Assembly: GCA_002221725.1 (NCBI GenBank)
Contig: NJFT01000016.1
Span: 62,001-126,000, forward strand
Direction: 5' to 3'
Length of the DNA stretch: 64,000 nucleotides
DNA from: Scedosporium boydii
Taxonomy: Eukaryota > Ascomycota > Sordariomycetes > Microascales > Microascaceae
This document shows, in pieces, positions 33,928 to 45,623 of this stretch. How positions within the stretch are numbered: position 1 is the stretch's first letter; each line of letters starts with the position of its first letter. A program made the translations under genes and the position numbers. The notes under the pieces are model-generated. The model made no database searches. It was given only the letters and a program-made list of their open reading frames with translations, and was not told the origin of the DNA.

Positions 33928-35084
33928 GTGCAGGACCAACGAGACGGAGACGTCCCCGCGATGCATCGCCCTGCACTGCACACTCTACTAGGTCTTAAAC
34001 GGTCTAGGCAAAATGGCAGTCCACCCCCACACCTCAGCCCTCAATGCTTCTCTCTCTCGATTTCTTCTTTTGTTCCTCTTTCGTTTCTTTTGGCGAGCTG
34101 TTCATATTGCCTCGAGAACCTGGGAGTTTCTTTCATTACCCGCAAGTCTTTTTTCTTTTCGCTATGGCGAACCGGCTTTCCCGTTTCTGCGCGCAGGGAC
34201 ACCGGAGATGCGTCCGTCGAGGGGCGACAGCGACTTTCCGCCCATCTGTTTCCCCATTGTTTTTGCCCTTCCTCCTCACTGTTTTTCTTCCTTCTCATCC
34301 TCTTTTTTTCGTTTCGATTTTTCTTCTCTCTATCTTGTCATCGTGTATTTCAACTCCCGGGATTAGAAAGTTATCCGCCGTGGCATTGGGCCGCTGGCAA
34401 ACCCATGTATTATTATTGAGGGAGCCCAGGAGCATAGCATCGGAAGTGATATCCAAATACATCAGCACAGCAGTGATTTTTTCGAGGGAAACAGGGGAAA
34501 GGGAAAGGAAAGTTTGCTTGGACGGAATTTGCTAGTATGTACATCGCCTGGTCATAATTCATTCATATGAACCACGGAGGGCCGATGGTTGTTTTATATA
34601 CGATATTATGGTCTGTTCAGTGCCTAATCTCAAGCGTGTTGGGAAGCCCTCCATCGGTGATATGTTTATGGTGTCAGGGCAATATTCTGTGAATTTATAT
34701 GAGGGCGAGGAGGACTGGGTAACCGCTGAGAAAGGGGCAGACTATTGATCAATTGATGTCTTCCACGGGATTTTCCCCTTTTCCCTCGTGTACTTTGTTC
34801 CTTCCTTGGCCCTTTTGGCAGTTTCGTTTCGGGCCAGAGCCAAGAAAGACGACGTCATCGGAAGATGCCGCGTTTCTGGATCTGAAGACTTGACTTACAA
34901 AGGCTGCACTGGTTTTTATTTCAACTCCCTGGGAACGTTGACTTGAATTTCCCTTTCTCTACCTCTTTCAATTCCTAGCCTCGTTTTTGTTTGCTTTTAT
35001 TCTTGACTACCCTACGCGTACCTACAATTGACCTCCTGCGGACGTGGCCAGAAAAACGATACCCTTCCATTTTAGCAGTTCAAG
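33928..35084. other. Intergenic between acyltransferase and I78 inhibitor genes
   Basis: T-rich 3' flank, then a leader-like region with CT-rich stretches near 34890-34990. No coding frame is supported. Confidence 0.5.
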
Positions 35085-35515
35085 ATGCCCCTCGTCGTGC
35101 CCCCCGAGACAACTAATGCGCCAGACAAGACGGAGGAATGGACGCGCAAACTCGTTGGCAAGACGTTGTCCGACGACACGACCAGTGAGACGGTATGATA
35201 TTTTCTGTCTAGTTTCTGTCTAGCCTCTTTACTTCCTTGTCTCCTCCATCAATTGAATCTTTTCTCTTGCATTTATCCTCCTAGTCTTCAACTTCTCCCA
35301 CTATCCCATGTTTCCTTGGGTGTTTTTCTATTCCCAAAGAAAAAGGCAGAGCGACTCGCTAACTCCACAAAATCAAGATGTTCTGCAAAAGGGACCTGCC
35401 GGAGGTGTGCCGCGTCATCACGCCCGGACAGATGGTGACGAAGGATTACCGCCCCGAGAGATTGAATGTGCAGGTGAAGGAGGATGGGACGGTGGCGTAT
35501 GTGCACTACGGTTAA
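35085..35515 (+). CDS. Peptidase inhibitor I78-like small protein
   Basis: An 81-aa protein from exons 35085-35192 and 35378-35515. The intron begins GTATGA, has GCTAACTC as branch site and ends ATCAAG. Exon 1 reads MPLVVPPETTNAPDKTEEW and then TRKLVGKTLSDDTTSET. Exon 2 contains the signature FCKRDLPE, then CRVITPGQMVTKDYRPERLN and an acidic-glycine turn (VKEDGTVAYVHYG). This matches the small I78 (potato-inhibitor-like) family that blocks serine peptidases. There is no signal peptide, so a cytosolic role (guarding against self-proteolysis) is more likely than secretion. The gene is too short and split to stand out as one open frame. Two cysteines are present (FCKRD and EVCRV), but a disulfide is not expected in the cytosol. 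Confidence 0.8.
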
Positions 35516-36039
35516 GCGCGGGGGAAGAACAGAGGATGCCCATTACTTGGAATGAGTACCTACATGAAAGCACGAACTAATAAATAAAAACAATAATAAT
35601 ATGATTTTCCCCCAATTTTGATATCCCAACAACCGACTCGAGAGCGAGGCTCGCTTCGCGATATGTTCGTGGCGTCATGAGTCGTGTCTCGTTCCTTCCC
35701 GCCTCAAAAATTACCCCGCCATCGAGGTACCTTGTACCTGCGCATCCGCCCACTTTTTGCTCAATTTGACTGCGGGGCACTCCTTCCTGCCTTCAATGCT
35801 CGTTTTCTGCTCGTGTAGCAGCTTCTTTCGACCTCAACTCTTTTCCATCCAAAAACATCACCACTTTCTTCGAGCGACGCGAAAGGACCTTATCCTGTTT
35901 CTAGGCCATCTCTGCGAGCGCCGAGCCATTCGAATCCAACCAATTCTGAATTTCCGAGCCCAAAGTTTTCCACGCCCAAGCAAGAGACAATAAACTACCA
36001 TCTCTTGTCTCGCTCCGACGAGACCCAAACTACCCCACC
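35516..36039. other. Intergenic / Tma20 leader
   Basis: Nothing coding is seen. A CT-rich stretch upstream of 36040 looks like the Tma20 leader. Confidence 0.5.
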
Positions 36040-36741
36040 ATGTTCAAAAAAGAGTAAATCAACAACAAACAAATAAGCCATATCTCCATTTCCACGCACT
36101 TCCAAAGACCCAATCACTCAGTGCTAACCAAAATTCTCTCTCTCTCCATCGCCAGCATCACCCCGGGGACCAAATCCAAGCTCAAATCCTCCGTCCAGCG
36201 CTCCCTCCGCCAATCCCTCCTCACCACCTTCCCCCTCCTAACCCCCCACATCGACGCCATCCTCCCCAAGAAATCCGACCTAACCGCCATCAAGCTCCCC
36301 GACCGCGCCGTCCTCTACGCCCTCGACGCGTCTACCCCGCTCTTCTTCCAACCCGAGGGCAACCACGGCCCCATCGTGCCCCATCTCCGCCTCGTCCACC
36401 GCTACCCGGACGCTTTCCCCTCCGTACGCATCGATAGGGGCGCCGTGCGCTTCGTGCTCTCGGGCGCTACGCTCATGGCCCCCGGGTTGACGAGCCCCGG
36501 GGGCAGATTACCCGAGGAGAGGGACGTGGGGGAGGAAGGGGAGGGAGAGGTCGATGGGCGGTGGAGTAGGGAGTTGGAGAAGGGGGAGGTTGTGGTCGTT
36601 AGGGCGGAGGGGAAGGTGGAGGCTTGTGCTGTGGGCGTTTTGGTTGTGGGCACGAGGGAGGTGAAGGAGAAGAAGAAGGGGCCGGTTATTGAGGATGCGC
36701 ATTTTCTTGGGGATGGGCTGTGGTGTATGCATTTGGATTGA
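36040..36741 (+). CDS. TMA20: Translation machinery-associated protein Tma20 (MCT-1 family)
   Basis: PUA-domain ribosome-associated factor of 199 aa. Exon 1 is only 14 nt (36040-36053, MFKK plus two bases), followed by an intron with donor GTAAAT, branch GCTAACC and acceptor GCCAG. Exon 2 is 36156-36741. The spliced start MFKKDITPGTKSKLKSSVQR and then SLRQSLL matches the conserved N-terminal domain. The C-terminal PUA part includes KLPDRAVLYALDASTPLFFQ, the hydrophobic strands VRIDRGAVRFVLSGATLMAPG, and EDAHFLGDGLWCMHLD at the end. Tma20 works with Tma22 (DENR) in recycling 40S subunits and reinitiation. A Gly/Glu-rich loop (EERDVGEEGEGEVDG) is longer than in yeast. The 14-nt first exon makes the start easy to miss. 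Confidence 0.88.
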
Positions 36742-37487
36742 GGCGGGCACGGGATTTGGAAGGGCGGCAATGGAGCGGATTTGTTTGATGACAGTTGACG
36801 AAGGGACGATCCGACGACTGGGCCGTATGGTTGTAAATGTTCGAGCCGAGACGAGACGAGACGAGGAATCGTCAGCTTTGATGGACTTGTACAATTTCAC
36901 CTTGAGCGTAAAACGGGACATTTGCGAGAAAACTCTCAACTCATTTTGGGGGGAAATGGTCCAGCGCAAAATACAATGTGAAATGGGCAATGCAAAGCCA
37001 AGCCATCACAGGTTTCTCCAGGCTCACCCTACGGACCACTTAATGTAGACGACGATCTTGAGATGAATCTCTTTTTATTTTCCGACACTATAACAAGGCT
37101 GGCTATCGAATCGGAAACCCAGGCCAAGGGATCCTAATGGGTATCATCAAAGAACCTATAAAGAAAATACCTCGGAATCCTGCATCCAGGGTGTTGGGTA
37201 TCCTCAAAAACAATGTTTCGTAACCATGCCGTGGTCATAAAACTCATGAAGGAAAAAACGCTTGCAGCTGGGGCCGTAACAAGCCGATAAGACGGAGGGT
37301 TCCGTTCGGGTATCCTGGAACAGAAAAGTCATTAGCATCTTCCCGCATTCTCAAGCCAACTCAAAGTCAAACGTACATTCTTGAATCAAGTAGCCGAGTT
37401 GCACCTTGAGTATTCGAGCATTCGGAACCTAAACGTGGCGAATGGTGGGCGAAACGGACAAAGCTCTCCCTCTTGTCACCACCAAGC
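36742..37487. other. Convergent 3' regions
   Basis: Between Tma20 (+) and the Cys-cluster gene (-). No coding frame is supported. Confidence 0.5.
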
Positions 37488-39866
37488 TCACTTCTTTCCA
37501 GGCTTCTTCTCAGCCTTATCGATGTTCATGGCGTCACCAAGAATGGCATCCCTGCTGTCTCCGGCCTTCCTCGTAACCGTAAGCTCCTCCATCTCAACTT
37601 GGCCGCTCATAGGGGACAACGAAGATCCTCCGCCAGCAGACTGCTGGACGGGAAGCCGGGGCAGAGGTCGTCGAACTTGGCTCGTGGGCTGACGAGGAGG
37701 CATGATGTTTTCCTGGTTTCTATATGGGCCGGAAGGGTCCGTCATTCGCAAGCGCTCCCTGGTCTGCTGACTGAGGAAGACCCCGCCGTCACGTTCGAGG
37801 TCGCGGAGGACATCCAACGCAAATGTGAGCCCGGCCAGTTTGGTATGGATATCAGGACCAGTTCCAGCTTGGCCATTGGAGGAGACGGTGGTGCCTGATT
37901 TGGTATCCTGGCTCTCGATGGCGGGCTGCGAACGGTTGACCGCCGTATTGGAAGAGCTAGCCGATCCGGAAGCGGTCTCCTTGCTCTCCTCCTTTCGAGG
38001 GCTCTTCTCGCCCTCCTCTGGAATGGCGACAACTCCCTTTGCCACGCGATTCACAGCAGCGCGGTGGCGTCTAGCAGCGCGATTGAAACGGGGCATACCC
38101 GGCTCATCGTCGTCCTCAGGAACAGGATCCTTGACCTCGAAGCTTCGCTTGGGTAGGGGTAACATCGATTGAGCCTTTACCTGAGGCATGGGCTTCACTT
38201 CGAGGTTTGCCTTGGCAGCAGCCTCCTTGGCAGAAACCTCCCTGGCGGCGGCCTCCTTGGCCATGTTCTTAATGTGCTCCGATTCGATCTTCTGGAGCTC
38301 TGCTTTCTGGATGAGGCGTGGCTGGCCAACGTATACACGCGGGACCTTGGCCATCGCCTTCTGATCACCACCCGCACTCTTCTTAGCGAACAGCTTCCAA
38401 TCGCCCGACTCCTCCCACTTGCGTCGCTGACCACGACAATCATTGCAGCCGACAGTGTCGGAGGTTCGAACCGCAATGGAAGGTCCCAAAGCGGTGCCGC
38501 AGCAGCAACAGCCTAGGCAGCAAGAGCAATTGCCGCACGCGTTGCACTCGGCGCATGCTTCTCCCATATTGTCGGGGTTACGGCAGCAACAATCGAATTG
38601 GCAGCAGTCACAGTCGTTGCAAGCGCCGGTCGTGACGCAAGTGGAACATGATTTACACGACGCACAATGGCAGTCGGTCTTGAAGCTGCAGCTCTCACAG
38701 GCTTCTATGGTAATGGGATAGACGTCAGTAAAAGATCCCGTCCTGCTACTTCTTGAACTTCGACAGAAAAAGGAGAGGGGGTTCACATCACATACTCTTC
38801 AGAGGCTGAGGGAGTTGATTAATCTTCACCGGGAACGAGGTGTATCCGATATTGACCTGGTCGCATTTGACCAGATTATCAATGTCAGGGTGGACTGTGA
38901 GAGCCTGGTAGAAGGTTAATTGCGTTAGAAAGCCATGAGAGGAAGACAGAGAAGAGGAAAACAGGGAAGAGGAAGACAGAAGAGAAATGTCCCTATGGAA
39001 GAGGCACAACTCACATAGCGCTGCATCTCAATAACGTGAGCCAAGCTGGTCTCCTTCTCAAAGGCCCGACGCCACTCTCGAGACATCCACCAATAGCTCG
39101 AAAGAGTCTTCGGTTGCTGCATCTGATGGATTTCCTTCTCGATATCCTCATCTCCCGGCCAAGGGAGGTCAGAGATATCGGGCAACGAGACGTTGGACGA
39201 CATTCTGGGCCTAAGAGACTCTCTGCGTGCAGTCGACTGACGTAAATGCTCGAGGTTTGATGCAGCGGAAGGTCTGGGAGGGAGGCCAGGGGGAGGTTGA
39301 AGAGGCCTTCCAGCCCAGTCGCGATCTTTGTTATGTGAGTTTTGGACAGCCTGCTCGGCTTGTCGTGACAAGAGCTCGCGAAGTGCGTCGTCGACGGGCT
39401 CACCAGGCTTGGGAGGAACGATGGTGAGGTAAGCGTTCCCGTCCGATGTGTACGAAACCTTGAGGTTGATATTCACGCCCAGAGAAGACGGGCCGCTTGA
39501 ATCACTGGCGGGCTTGGCGTTAAGGCTCGTGGCCCGGCTGGAGTCGTTCGCGGGTGTGCCTTCCTGAGCTGGTTCTTTTCCTTTCTGCTTAGGATCCGAG
39601 GGCTTCTTCGCTGCCTCGCTCTCTTGTCGGGCGGACGCGTAATAGTTCTCGAGCACTCGTTGCGCTTCAGTAGCTTCGTCGAGCAAGCCGGGGGCGATGT
39701 TGCCGTTAGAAAAATGCAAAGACGCCACGTCATCGAGATCCATGTTGTCATTATCGATGGCTTTGCCTTTGGAGGAGTCCGCGTTCGGTTTGGGGTCGAG
39801 GGAGAACCGGACTTTGGTCGTCTTCTTCCCGCCACCGCCCACTGCTTCGTCGCCGTTGCTAGACAT
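37488..39866 (-). CDS. Large protein with a dense cysteine cluster, function unknown
   Basis: A 725-aa protein from exons 39866-39015, 38904-38796 and 38704-37488, with GT-AG introns and consistent phases. Start MSSNGDEAVGG. Residues 1-230 are low-complexity Ser/Ala/Lys/Pro-rich. About 235-320 is a folded-looking segment (LPWPGDEDIEKEIHQM, SSYWWMSREWRRAFEKE, HPDIDNLVKCDQVNIGY). About 320-410 holds 26 cysteines in some 90 residues, with runs CCC and CCCC and many C-x2-C and C-C pairs, ending in CNDCRGQ. The remainder is charged and disordered (EAAAREVSAKEAAAK, acidic PEDDDEP). There is no signal peptide, so the cysteines probably bind metal (Zn or Cu, metallothionein- or zinc-ribbon-like) in the cytosol or nucleus. 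I do not recognise the family. Confidence 0.75.
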
Positions 39867-40814
39867 TGTGGGATCGCTCGAGATCTGCTCTCTCAAGAAT
39901 TAATAAACGCTTTAAAACTGAAGGGGTAGATGAGATATGATGTTTTCTCTTCTCCCAAGGGAGGTGGGTGGTTGTGGTTGGATGAAATGGTTTTTCACAG
40001 GAAAACACTGGAGAAGAAGCAGGAAAGGTTTCAAACAAAGGCAGATATTTTAAATAGAACTATCGTAAGCTTAAGAATTCTTCTGATCTGAGTGCGTGAT
40101 TAAGGTTAGAAGAATAAGGCATATAAAGGGTTCGTGATGTTGAAACTACAATGTGAAGTTGAAGTTGAAGTTGTCGACGTGGTGATGATGCGTGTAAGTC
40201 AGGAGCACCAGAAGAAAGGGAAGGAGCAACAGAACTAGCAAGACAACAATTGAAAAGGTACATCAAACAGCACCTAGAAGAGATGGAAAGTCAGACCAAA
40301 GAAGACCAGAGAAGGAGGGAAAGTGCAACTGAGGACTTCTGGACAGTCTCGATATTGATGCTTCAAATTTCATGGATGTGGCTAGAGAGGAACATCAATA
40401 TTGGAATCAACATACCTTAGTGTGGAGAGACATTATAGCATTTGGCACTTGAAGACATGGAAATATGTTTCCTGAGATAAAGAAGACAAAAACATTAGAT
40501 TTCTCTATCTCTTGAAGACTTGGGCTAGAAACTGGAAATTGCTTCTATCGAAATGCCTTTAATCTAGAGGCCAAATAAAACATGGTCCTAAAGACCTCTA
40601 TTACTATGCAAAAGCGGTATATATATAGATTCTATTCATTTCGAAATGTAGTCCAAGCTGGGGCAACCATTCAACAGTTTCTTAAGAGCCTTGGAGACCA
40701 GCACCGGCAGTCCGCAATGTTAGAAATAGACAAACATGAGAGAGAAAATGACAACCGCATCCCAAGATGACCAGCCGACAGTATCACAGCCCTATACCTA
40801 CTGACTAGGCGAGC
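39867..40814. other. Intergenic, A/T-richer
   Basis: Noticeably more A+T-rich than the flanks, with a GAAGTT triplicate near 40155. Only a 62-codon open frame is present and no gene is supported. It could be degraded repeat sequence, but I see no terminal repeats. Confidence 0.45.
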
Positions 40815-42194
40815 TTATAATTTCCGGGGGGTATCTCCGTCATTCTGGACGTCCCTCTCCTGTCTAGCGTCAACTTGTTGCTGCTGCTTCTTCTTCTCGA
40901 GGGCCTGCAGGTATTTTTGGTGGTTAATAGTTACAGCGGCATCACCAACTTCCTTGTGGTGCTCTCGAATAAACTGTCGCGCTCGCTCAATGTCGTAGTA
41001 TCCCTCCGGATCCCGCAAAGGCCAAGGAGGAATAACCCCGAAAGATTCATCGCCGTCAAGGACAATCTTCTTCATAGCACTCAACATGTAGCCTCTATAG
41101 GCCGGGTCCACATTCGGGCCGTACTCGGCAAGCAGATGCTCCTTGATCTCCTTGTTCCAGAGCTCATGCCTCTGGCGCTCAATGAGGAAATCTTTCAATC
41201 GCTGGTCGTATTCCGCCTTGATGGGGAACTTGGCGAAGATTTCAGCTCGTACGGATTCTCGGGTGCGCCTCTGCGTGAGGAATCGGCCCTCTGCACGGCA
41301 GCGGGGAACGAAATCTTCGACCCAATTGCGGTAGCATGGCCGACCCCTCATGCGACGGCGGTCGTTGGACCTGAGGACTTTCTTATCCTCCATAATAGCC
41401 TGTTCGGTAGCGGAGGTTGGGGCGGCAGCCGACGAATCACCCTCGGCACTCTCCGCAGCCCCAGCTGGAAGCGGACGGACGTAAAACATGGGAGACGTGG
41501 CGGCGTATTCGTACAAGTCATCGAGGGACTCGAAGGGCTCATCCCGGAAGCCATCCACGTCGAGGCCGAGAACCTTGAGAACCTCGACAGGGTCGTCCGT
41601 GATCTTGATCTTTGCCCTGTTTCGGTTGATGTTTTCGATCTCGGGGATTCGAATCGACAGAGCCGTCTCATCGACAACGAGGCCGCAGCCACGGATCATG
41701 GAGCCGAGGATGTTCCAGAGATCGCCGTGGGCATGTCTGAAGAGGATCCACTGCAAGGCCTGGAGGGAAGGGGAGATTGCCACATCGATCTGGATGAAAC
41801 GAGGCCGATCACCATCTTTCTCGCCTATATCTTGGAATTCTTGTGGCCACGGGATGGCGTAGTGAGCGTGGCCGTGATTTTCCGAAATGGTTCTGATGGC
41901 GCCGAGGACTTTTGATATATCATGGACAAGAGATCGGGGATTTGTTTTTTTGGTATCGCTACTGGAGTTGGGCAACTCGGGGGAAATGCCAAAGATTTCC
42001 TTGCGATGCCATGTGACTAGGATATCAACATCGCCGTAAGTTGTCTTCGCAGGGCCATCGATGGGCGAGGCGACACAAACGAAGAGTTCAAGAAGGGCAC
42101 GATGGCAACGGGTCTTTACATGATTATATACCTCGGGAGGCATGCGGGGGGTGAACAAAGGGTTGGGCCCGGAGGCGAAAATGCTACCACCCAT
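40815..42194 (-). CDS. Nucleotidyltransferase-fold-like conserved fungal protein
   Basis: Single exon, 459 aa, start MGGSIFASGPNPLFTPRMPP. Residues 20-70 include helix YNHVKTRCHRALLELFV followed by TTYGDVDILVTW, whose G-D-x-D-I resembles the catalytic G-S/D-x-D-x-D region of the polymerase-beta-like nucleotidyltransferase fold. IQIDVAISPSLQALQWILF (about 140-160) offers the third acidic residue, and GDLWNILGSMI follows. The C-terminal half is helical and highly charged (FLTQRRTRESVRAEIF, YDQRLKDFLIERQRHELW) and ends in a Gln/Lys coil. The fold assignment is inference from motif spacing. The substrate (RNA, protein or small molecule) is unknown. It is transcribed away from DIM-5 across about 1.15 kb. 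Confidence 0.7.
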   Translation of the reverse strand: MGGSIFASGPNPLFTPRMPPEVYNHVKTRCHRALLELFVCVASPIDGPAKTTYGDVDILVTWHRKEIFGISPELPNSSSDTKKTNPRSLVHDISKVLGAIRTISENHGHAHYAIPWPQEFQDIGEKDGDRPRFIQIDVAISPSLQALQWILFRHAHGDLWNILGSMIRGCGLVVDETALSIRIPEIENINRNRAKIKITDDPVEVLKVLGLDVDGFRDEPFESLDDLYEYAATSPMFYVRPLPAGAAESAEGDSSAAAPTSATEQAIMEDKKVLRSNDRRRMRGRPCYRNWVEDFVPRCRAEGRFLTQRRTRESVRAEIFAKFPIKAEYDQRLKDFLIERQRHELWNKEIKEHLLAEYGPNVDPAYRGYMLSAMKKIVLDGDESFGVIPPWPLRDPEGYYDIERARQFIREHHKEVGDAAVTINHQKYLQALEKKKQQQQVDARQERDVQNDGDTPRKL

Positions 42195-43341
42195 GGCGTA
42201 TGAACAAACTCAGAATGCTTTGTTTCTTTGTTTCCCAATCGAGTTTGTTTGCTGCGGCTCGAGTCTGTCCCTGGCCGGAAGTTGCTTGCTTTCAGAAGGC
42301 AAGGAGCTCGAGGCTTCTCTTATTGAGTCCTAATCCACACCTGCGTCATCCACATGCAGGAAAACGAACAGAAAGACAGAATCACGGGGAATAGAGGGAC
42401 GAAAGAGGCAGTAATGTAATAAATATAGATTGCCCCTGGTGCCTGTAGTGCGCTGATGCTAAACGTGATCGAGGTCGTGGTCGTGATGGCGGAGCATTGC
42501 AGAGGATGGCGGAAGCTCAACGGGAGGGCGTGCAAGGGACACGGCGTCAGTAAATCGAACTAAGTGACGAATTAGATTCTATCCAGAACTTGAAGAATGC
42601 AGCCCATGTTTTTCGGCATAGGTCTTCTGCTTGTTGGACATGTGCTTCAATGGTTCAAGCCATTTGACGGGATATTGGGGAAGTAATATTAGGGAAATAA
42701 TCGAAATCCTTAAAAATGTGAATGAGAGCCAGATGAGTGCAACAGAGAATGAAATATCAGGTTACTCCTTATAACCTCACATTCCCTGTGTCATACAGGC
42801 CAACCAACGGGCCGAGTGAGTCAAGATGTGGAATCGAGACTCAGCCTCATGAGCCAACTGTAGGGCTGAGCTCGGCCAAAAGAGTCAGGGTCTAGATGGC
42901 AGTGAAAACAAGAAATTTGGGATATAGAAAAACAGAATAGACAGACTAAAACCAGTTGATGAAGGATAAAAAAGCAGGATGTTTGAGATTTGATTTTGAG
43001 GTTGGACAAAGAGGCTGTGACTGCCTGAGTTGATGAGTTGACATGGGTGTGAATGAATTCTAGGGATGAGAATTGATGCATAGTGCAGACAATAAACTAT
43101 TCACACAGTCTTGTCCTGACATCTCAAGCCTCAACTGTTACGCTTTTACCCATTGATCTCGTCAAGATCTTGATCATATCTCATCTCCAATCTAATGTTC
43201 TTCGCTCAATCAACTTGTTGTCTGCGTGTCCAAGGACCATCACCCTCAGATAGGCCATTTTCTGATAGATAACCTCGACCCTACCCTGACTCTTTCATCT
43301 TCTTGAAGACTCACCCACCAGCCACCAGGAGCAACTATACC
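42195..43341. other. Divergent intergenic region upstream of DIM-5
   Basis: Shared upstream region of the nucleotidyltransferase-like gene (-) and DIM-5 (+). No coding frame is supported. It is fairly A+T-rich between 42550 and 43100. Confidence 0.5.
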
Positions 43342-44488
43342 ATGGAGGCTGCCATGAGGAGACATTTCTTCCACCACGGTCAGCCGGTGAGTACTAGATT
43401 TGAGTTTATTAAATGGTTCATAATTTTCTAACTCACCTGTCAGGGCCTGGAAGAGGAGAAGAAGGGGTGCCACTTGTGTCAGATCCGCAGCTTCTCCACT
43501 CATCAAGACTACCCCATCACCGTCGTCAACGAGGTCGACGACACCCCCCTGCCGCCCGACTTTCGTTTCGTAGACAGCGTAGTCCTGGGAAAAGGCGTCA
43601 AACCCGCCGAGGCTAGTTTCCGAAGCGGGTGTGAGTGCCGAAAGGACGAGCTCTGCCAGTTTGGCGGATGCCAGTGTCTCGGCGACGTCGAGGAGGACGA
43701 CTCCGAAGATGAGGGTTCGACGAGACAGAATCGCCGGCTGCAGGTGTATGCATATCAGACGCGAGGTCAAAGGGCAGGCATGCTGAACCCCAAGATGCTG
43801 AGGCCAGAGAGTCGAGCGCCGATTTACGAGTGTCATGAGGGGTGCGCGTGTAGTTACAATTGTCCGAATCGCGTGGTTGAGCGAGGTCGCCGGGTACCTC
43901 TTCAGATTTTTAGGACCACTAACCGTGGATGGGGTAAGGATACATTATTTGAGATTTCTAACCATCCCCTTCCCCCTGCCTTCGCGCTCGGCTGATCAGC
44001 CTCGTTTCTACGTAGGAGTACGGTGCACCCAAGACATACAAAAGGGCCAATTCGTCGACCGCTACTTTGGCGAAGTCATCACCGCAAAGGCAGCAGACCG
44101 CCGCCGGAAACTCTCCGACATCGCTAGGAAGAAGGACGTCTACCTCTTTGCGCTTGACAAGTTTCACGACCCCGACTCGCTCGACCCGCGCCTTTCCCAG
44201 CCACCGCTCCTCGTCGACGGAGAATTCATGTCGGGTCCTACCCGCTTCATCAACCACTCGTGTGCGCCCAACCTGCGTATCTACGCGCGTGTGGGCGACC
44301 ATGCCGACAAGCATCTGCATGATCTGGCGTTGTTCGCCATCGCTGACATTCCTAAGAACACCGAACTTACGTTTGACTATATTGACGGGGTCGAGGATGA
44401 AGAGGAAGACTTGTCGAACCCTGCGACGTTGAAGGAGATGACGAAGTGTTTATGCGGGAGCTCAAATTGCCGCGGATTCTTATGGTAG
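43342..44488 (+). CDS. dim-5: Histone H3 lysine-9 methyltransferase DIM-5 (KMT1)
   Basis: SUV39/Clr4-class enzyme of 335 aa that trimethylates H3K9 to mark heterochromatin, which in fungi with DNA methylation recruits HP1 and DIM-2. Exons are 43342-43386, 43444-43933 and 44016-44488; introns GTGAGT...GTCAG and GTAAGG...CGTAG, phases agree. The pre-SET zinc cluster is visible: SGCECRKDELCQFGGCQCL and YECHEGCACSYNCPNRVV. SET motifs are GWGVRCTQDIQKGQFVDRY, RFINHSCAPN (255-264) and LTFDYIDG (F298, Y300). Post-SET CLCGSSNC (323-330) completes the zinc site needed for activity. There is no chromodomain, as in Neurospora DIM-5. All catalytic motifs look intact. Length is close to the Neurospora enzyme. 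Confidence 0.93.
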
Positions 44489-45623
44489 CGTGTCATCCTT
44501 TGCACGCGTCCCCTCCTTTGAGTTTGGAGCGGTCAGCTCTGGATTCTTGGGATGGGATGGATCGATCGGGATAGTTCTAGTGTGACCTGATAGGGCGGCT
44601 AGAGTTAATGTGACAGATGATTCTGAGACCCGAAGCTAGCGATCTCGTGTTCCTGAGTTAGCTAGATCTTTTCGAACCCGCCCCAAGTCCAAGGTTTCAA
44701 TAGTCGATTCCCAAAGCTGCCGCCTACGAAGTAGACCAGACTGTTCCTTGCTGTTTATCCCAAGTTCAACGATGTACTTCGCCTATTCTTCTAGAAGACC
44801 ACGTGATCTCTTTGGTCTTTGGAAATCTCGACCAATCTAGGTCGTCTCGCCGAGGACCCTTCCACCTTTGATAGATTTGATGTTTTGTCTAAGCCTCAGA
44901 TTTTAGATCTATTGTGATATAAGGATCACGAACGGAAGCTAGTCGAGGCATTGGACTAACAAGAACGTTCGTGCACTTCTGAAGGGACCTTCCAGGGACT
45001 AAGTGCACACCAACTTTACTCGCACTGTGGGAATATGGCTTAATAGAAGTTGCATCACATTTAACTCTGCGGGAAGGATACACGGAAATACAGGGACAAT
45101 ACAGTACACAGCCTAGAAGGGAACTGTGGGGGCCACCTGGCTCCAATTGTCCCTTGGCAACTTTGCAGTGGAGTCGAGCGTTGAGCCATTGAACAATCGA
45201 TCCTCGTGCTGCAACTGGACTGGATGGAGATTGGAGATTGCTTTGCTGTCCCATCAACGATAATTCCCAAATCCAGCTCAAGCCAGCTTGGAGGGGACGT
45301 CGCACATCGCACATCGCAAATCGCACACATCGCACACCTCACATCACCACCGCCTCCCATAGCCGCCTCCTGCATCCATCCGCTTCCCGCACCAAGACGA
45401 TACGGGCTATCAGGACATTGATCCTGCGACCTCCGAGTCGTGCCACCCCTTTCCGACCCTGGCCTAGGCAGCTTTAATTACCCTCGATCCCGACTATCGT
45501 ATCCGCCCGCTGCTCAACTTCGAAGTCTCGACCTTCGTCCTGCCCCTTACCTGGCCCGCAGTTTAGTCGTTCTACGCTTTTTAGTGTTCGCGAGCGAGGC
45601 ATTGTTCTCTGCATACCCATTCG
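44489..45623. other. Intergenic between DIM-5 and ChAPs gene
   Basis: No coding frame is supported. Contains exact TACGAAGTA at 44725-44733 and an imperfect ATCGCACA microsatellite near 45300-45348. Confidence 0.5.
45300..45348 (+). repeat. Imperfect (ATCGCACA)n microsatellite
   Basis: About five loose repeats of ATCGCACA/ATCGCAAA/ACACATCGCACACC upstream of the ChAPs gene. Confidence 0.6.

Noticed and set aside
39867..40814. Possible decayed transposon in the A/T-richer gap
   Set aside because: No terminal repeats, target-site duplication or transposase-like frame could be seen.
40875..41915. 346-codon open frame on + across the nucleotidyltransferase-like gene
   Set aside because: Shadow frame; the minus-strand protein has an ATG start and a recognisable motif pattern.
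44660..44720. tRNA-like B box (TTCGAACCC) near 44670
   Set aside because: No matching A box or cloverleaf arms at the right spacing on either strand.
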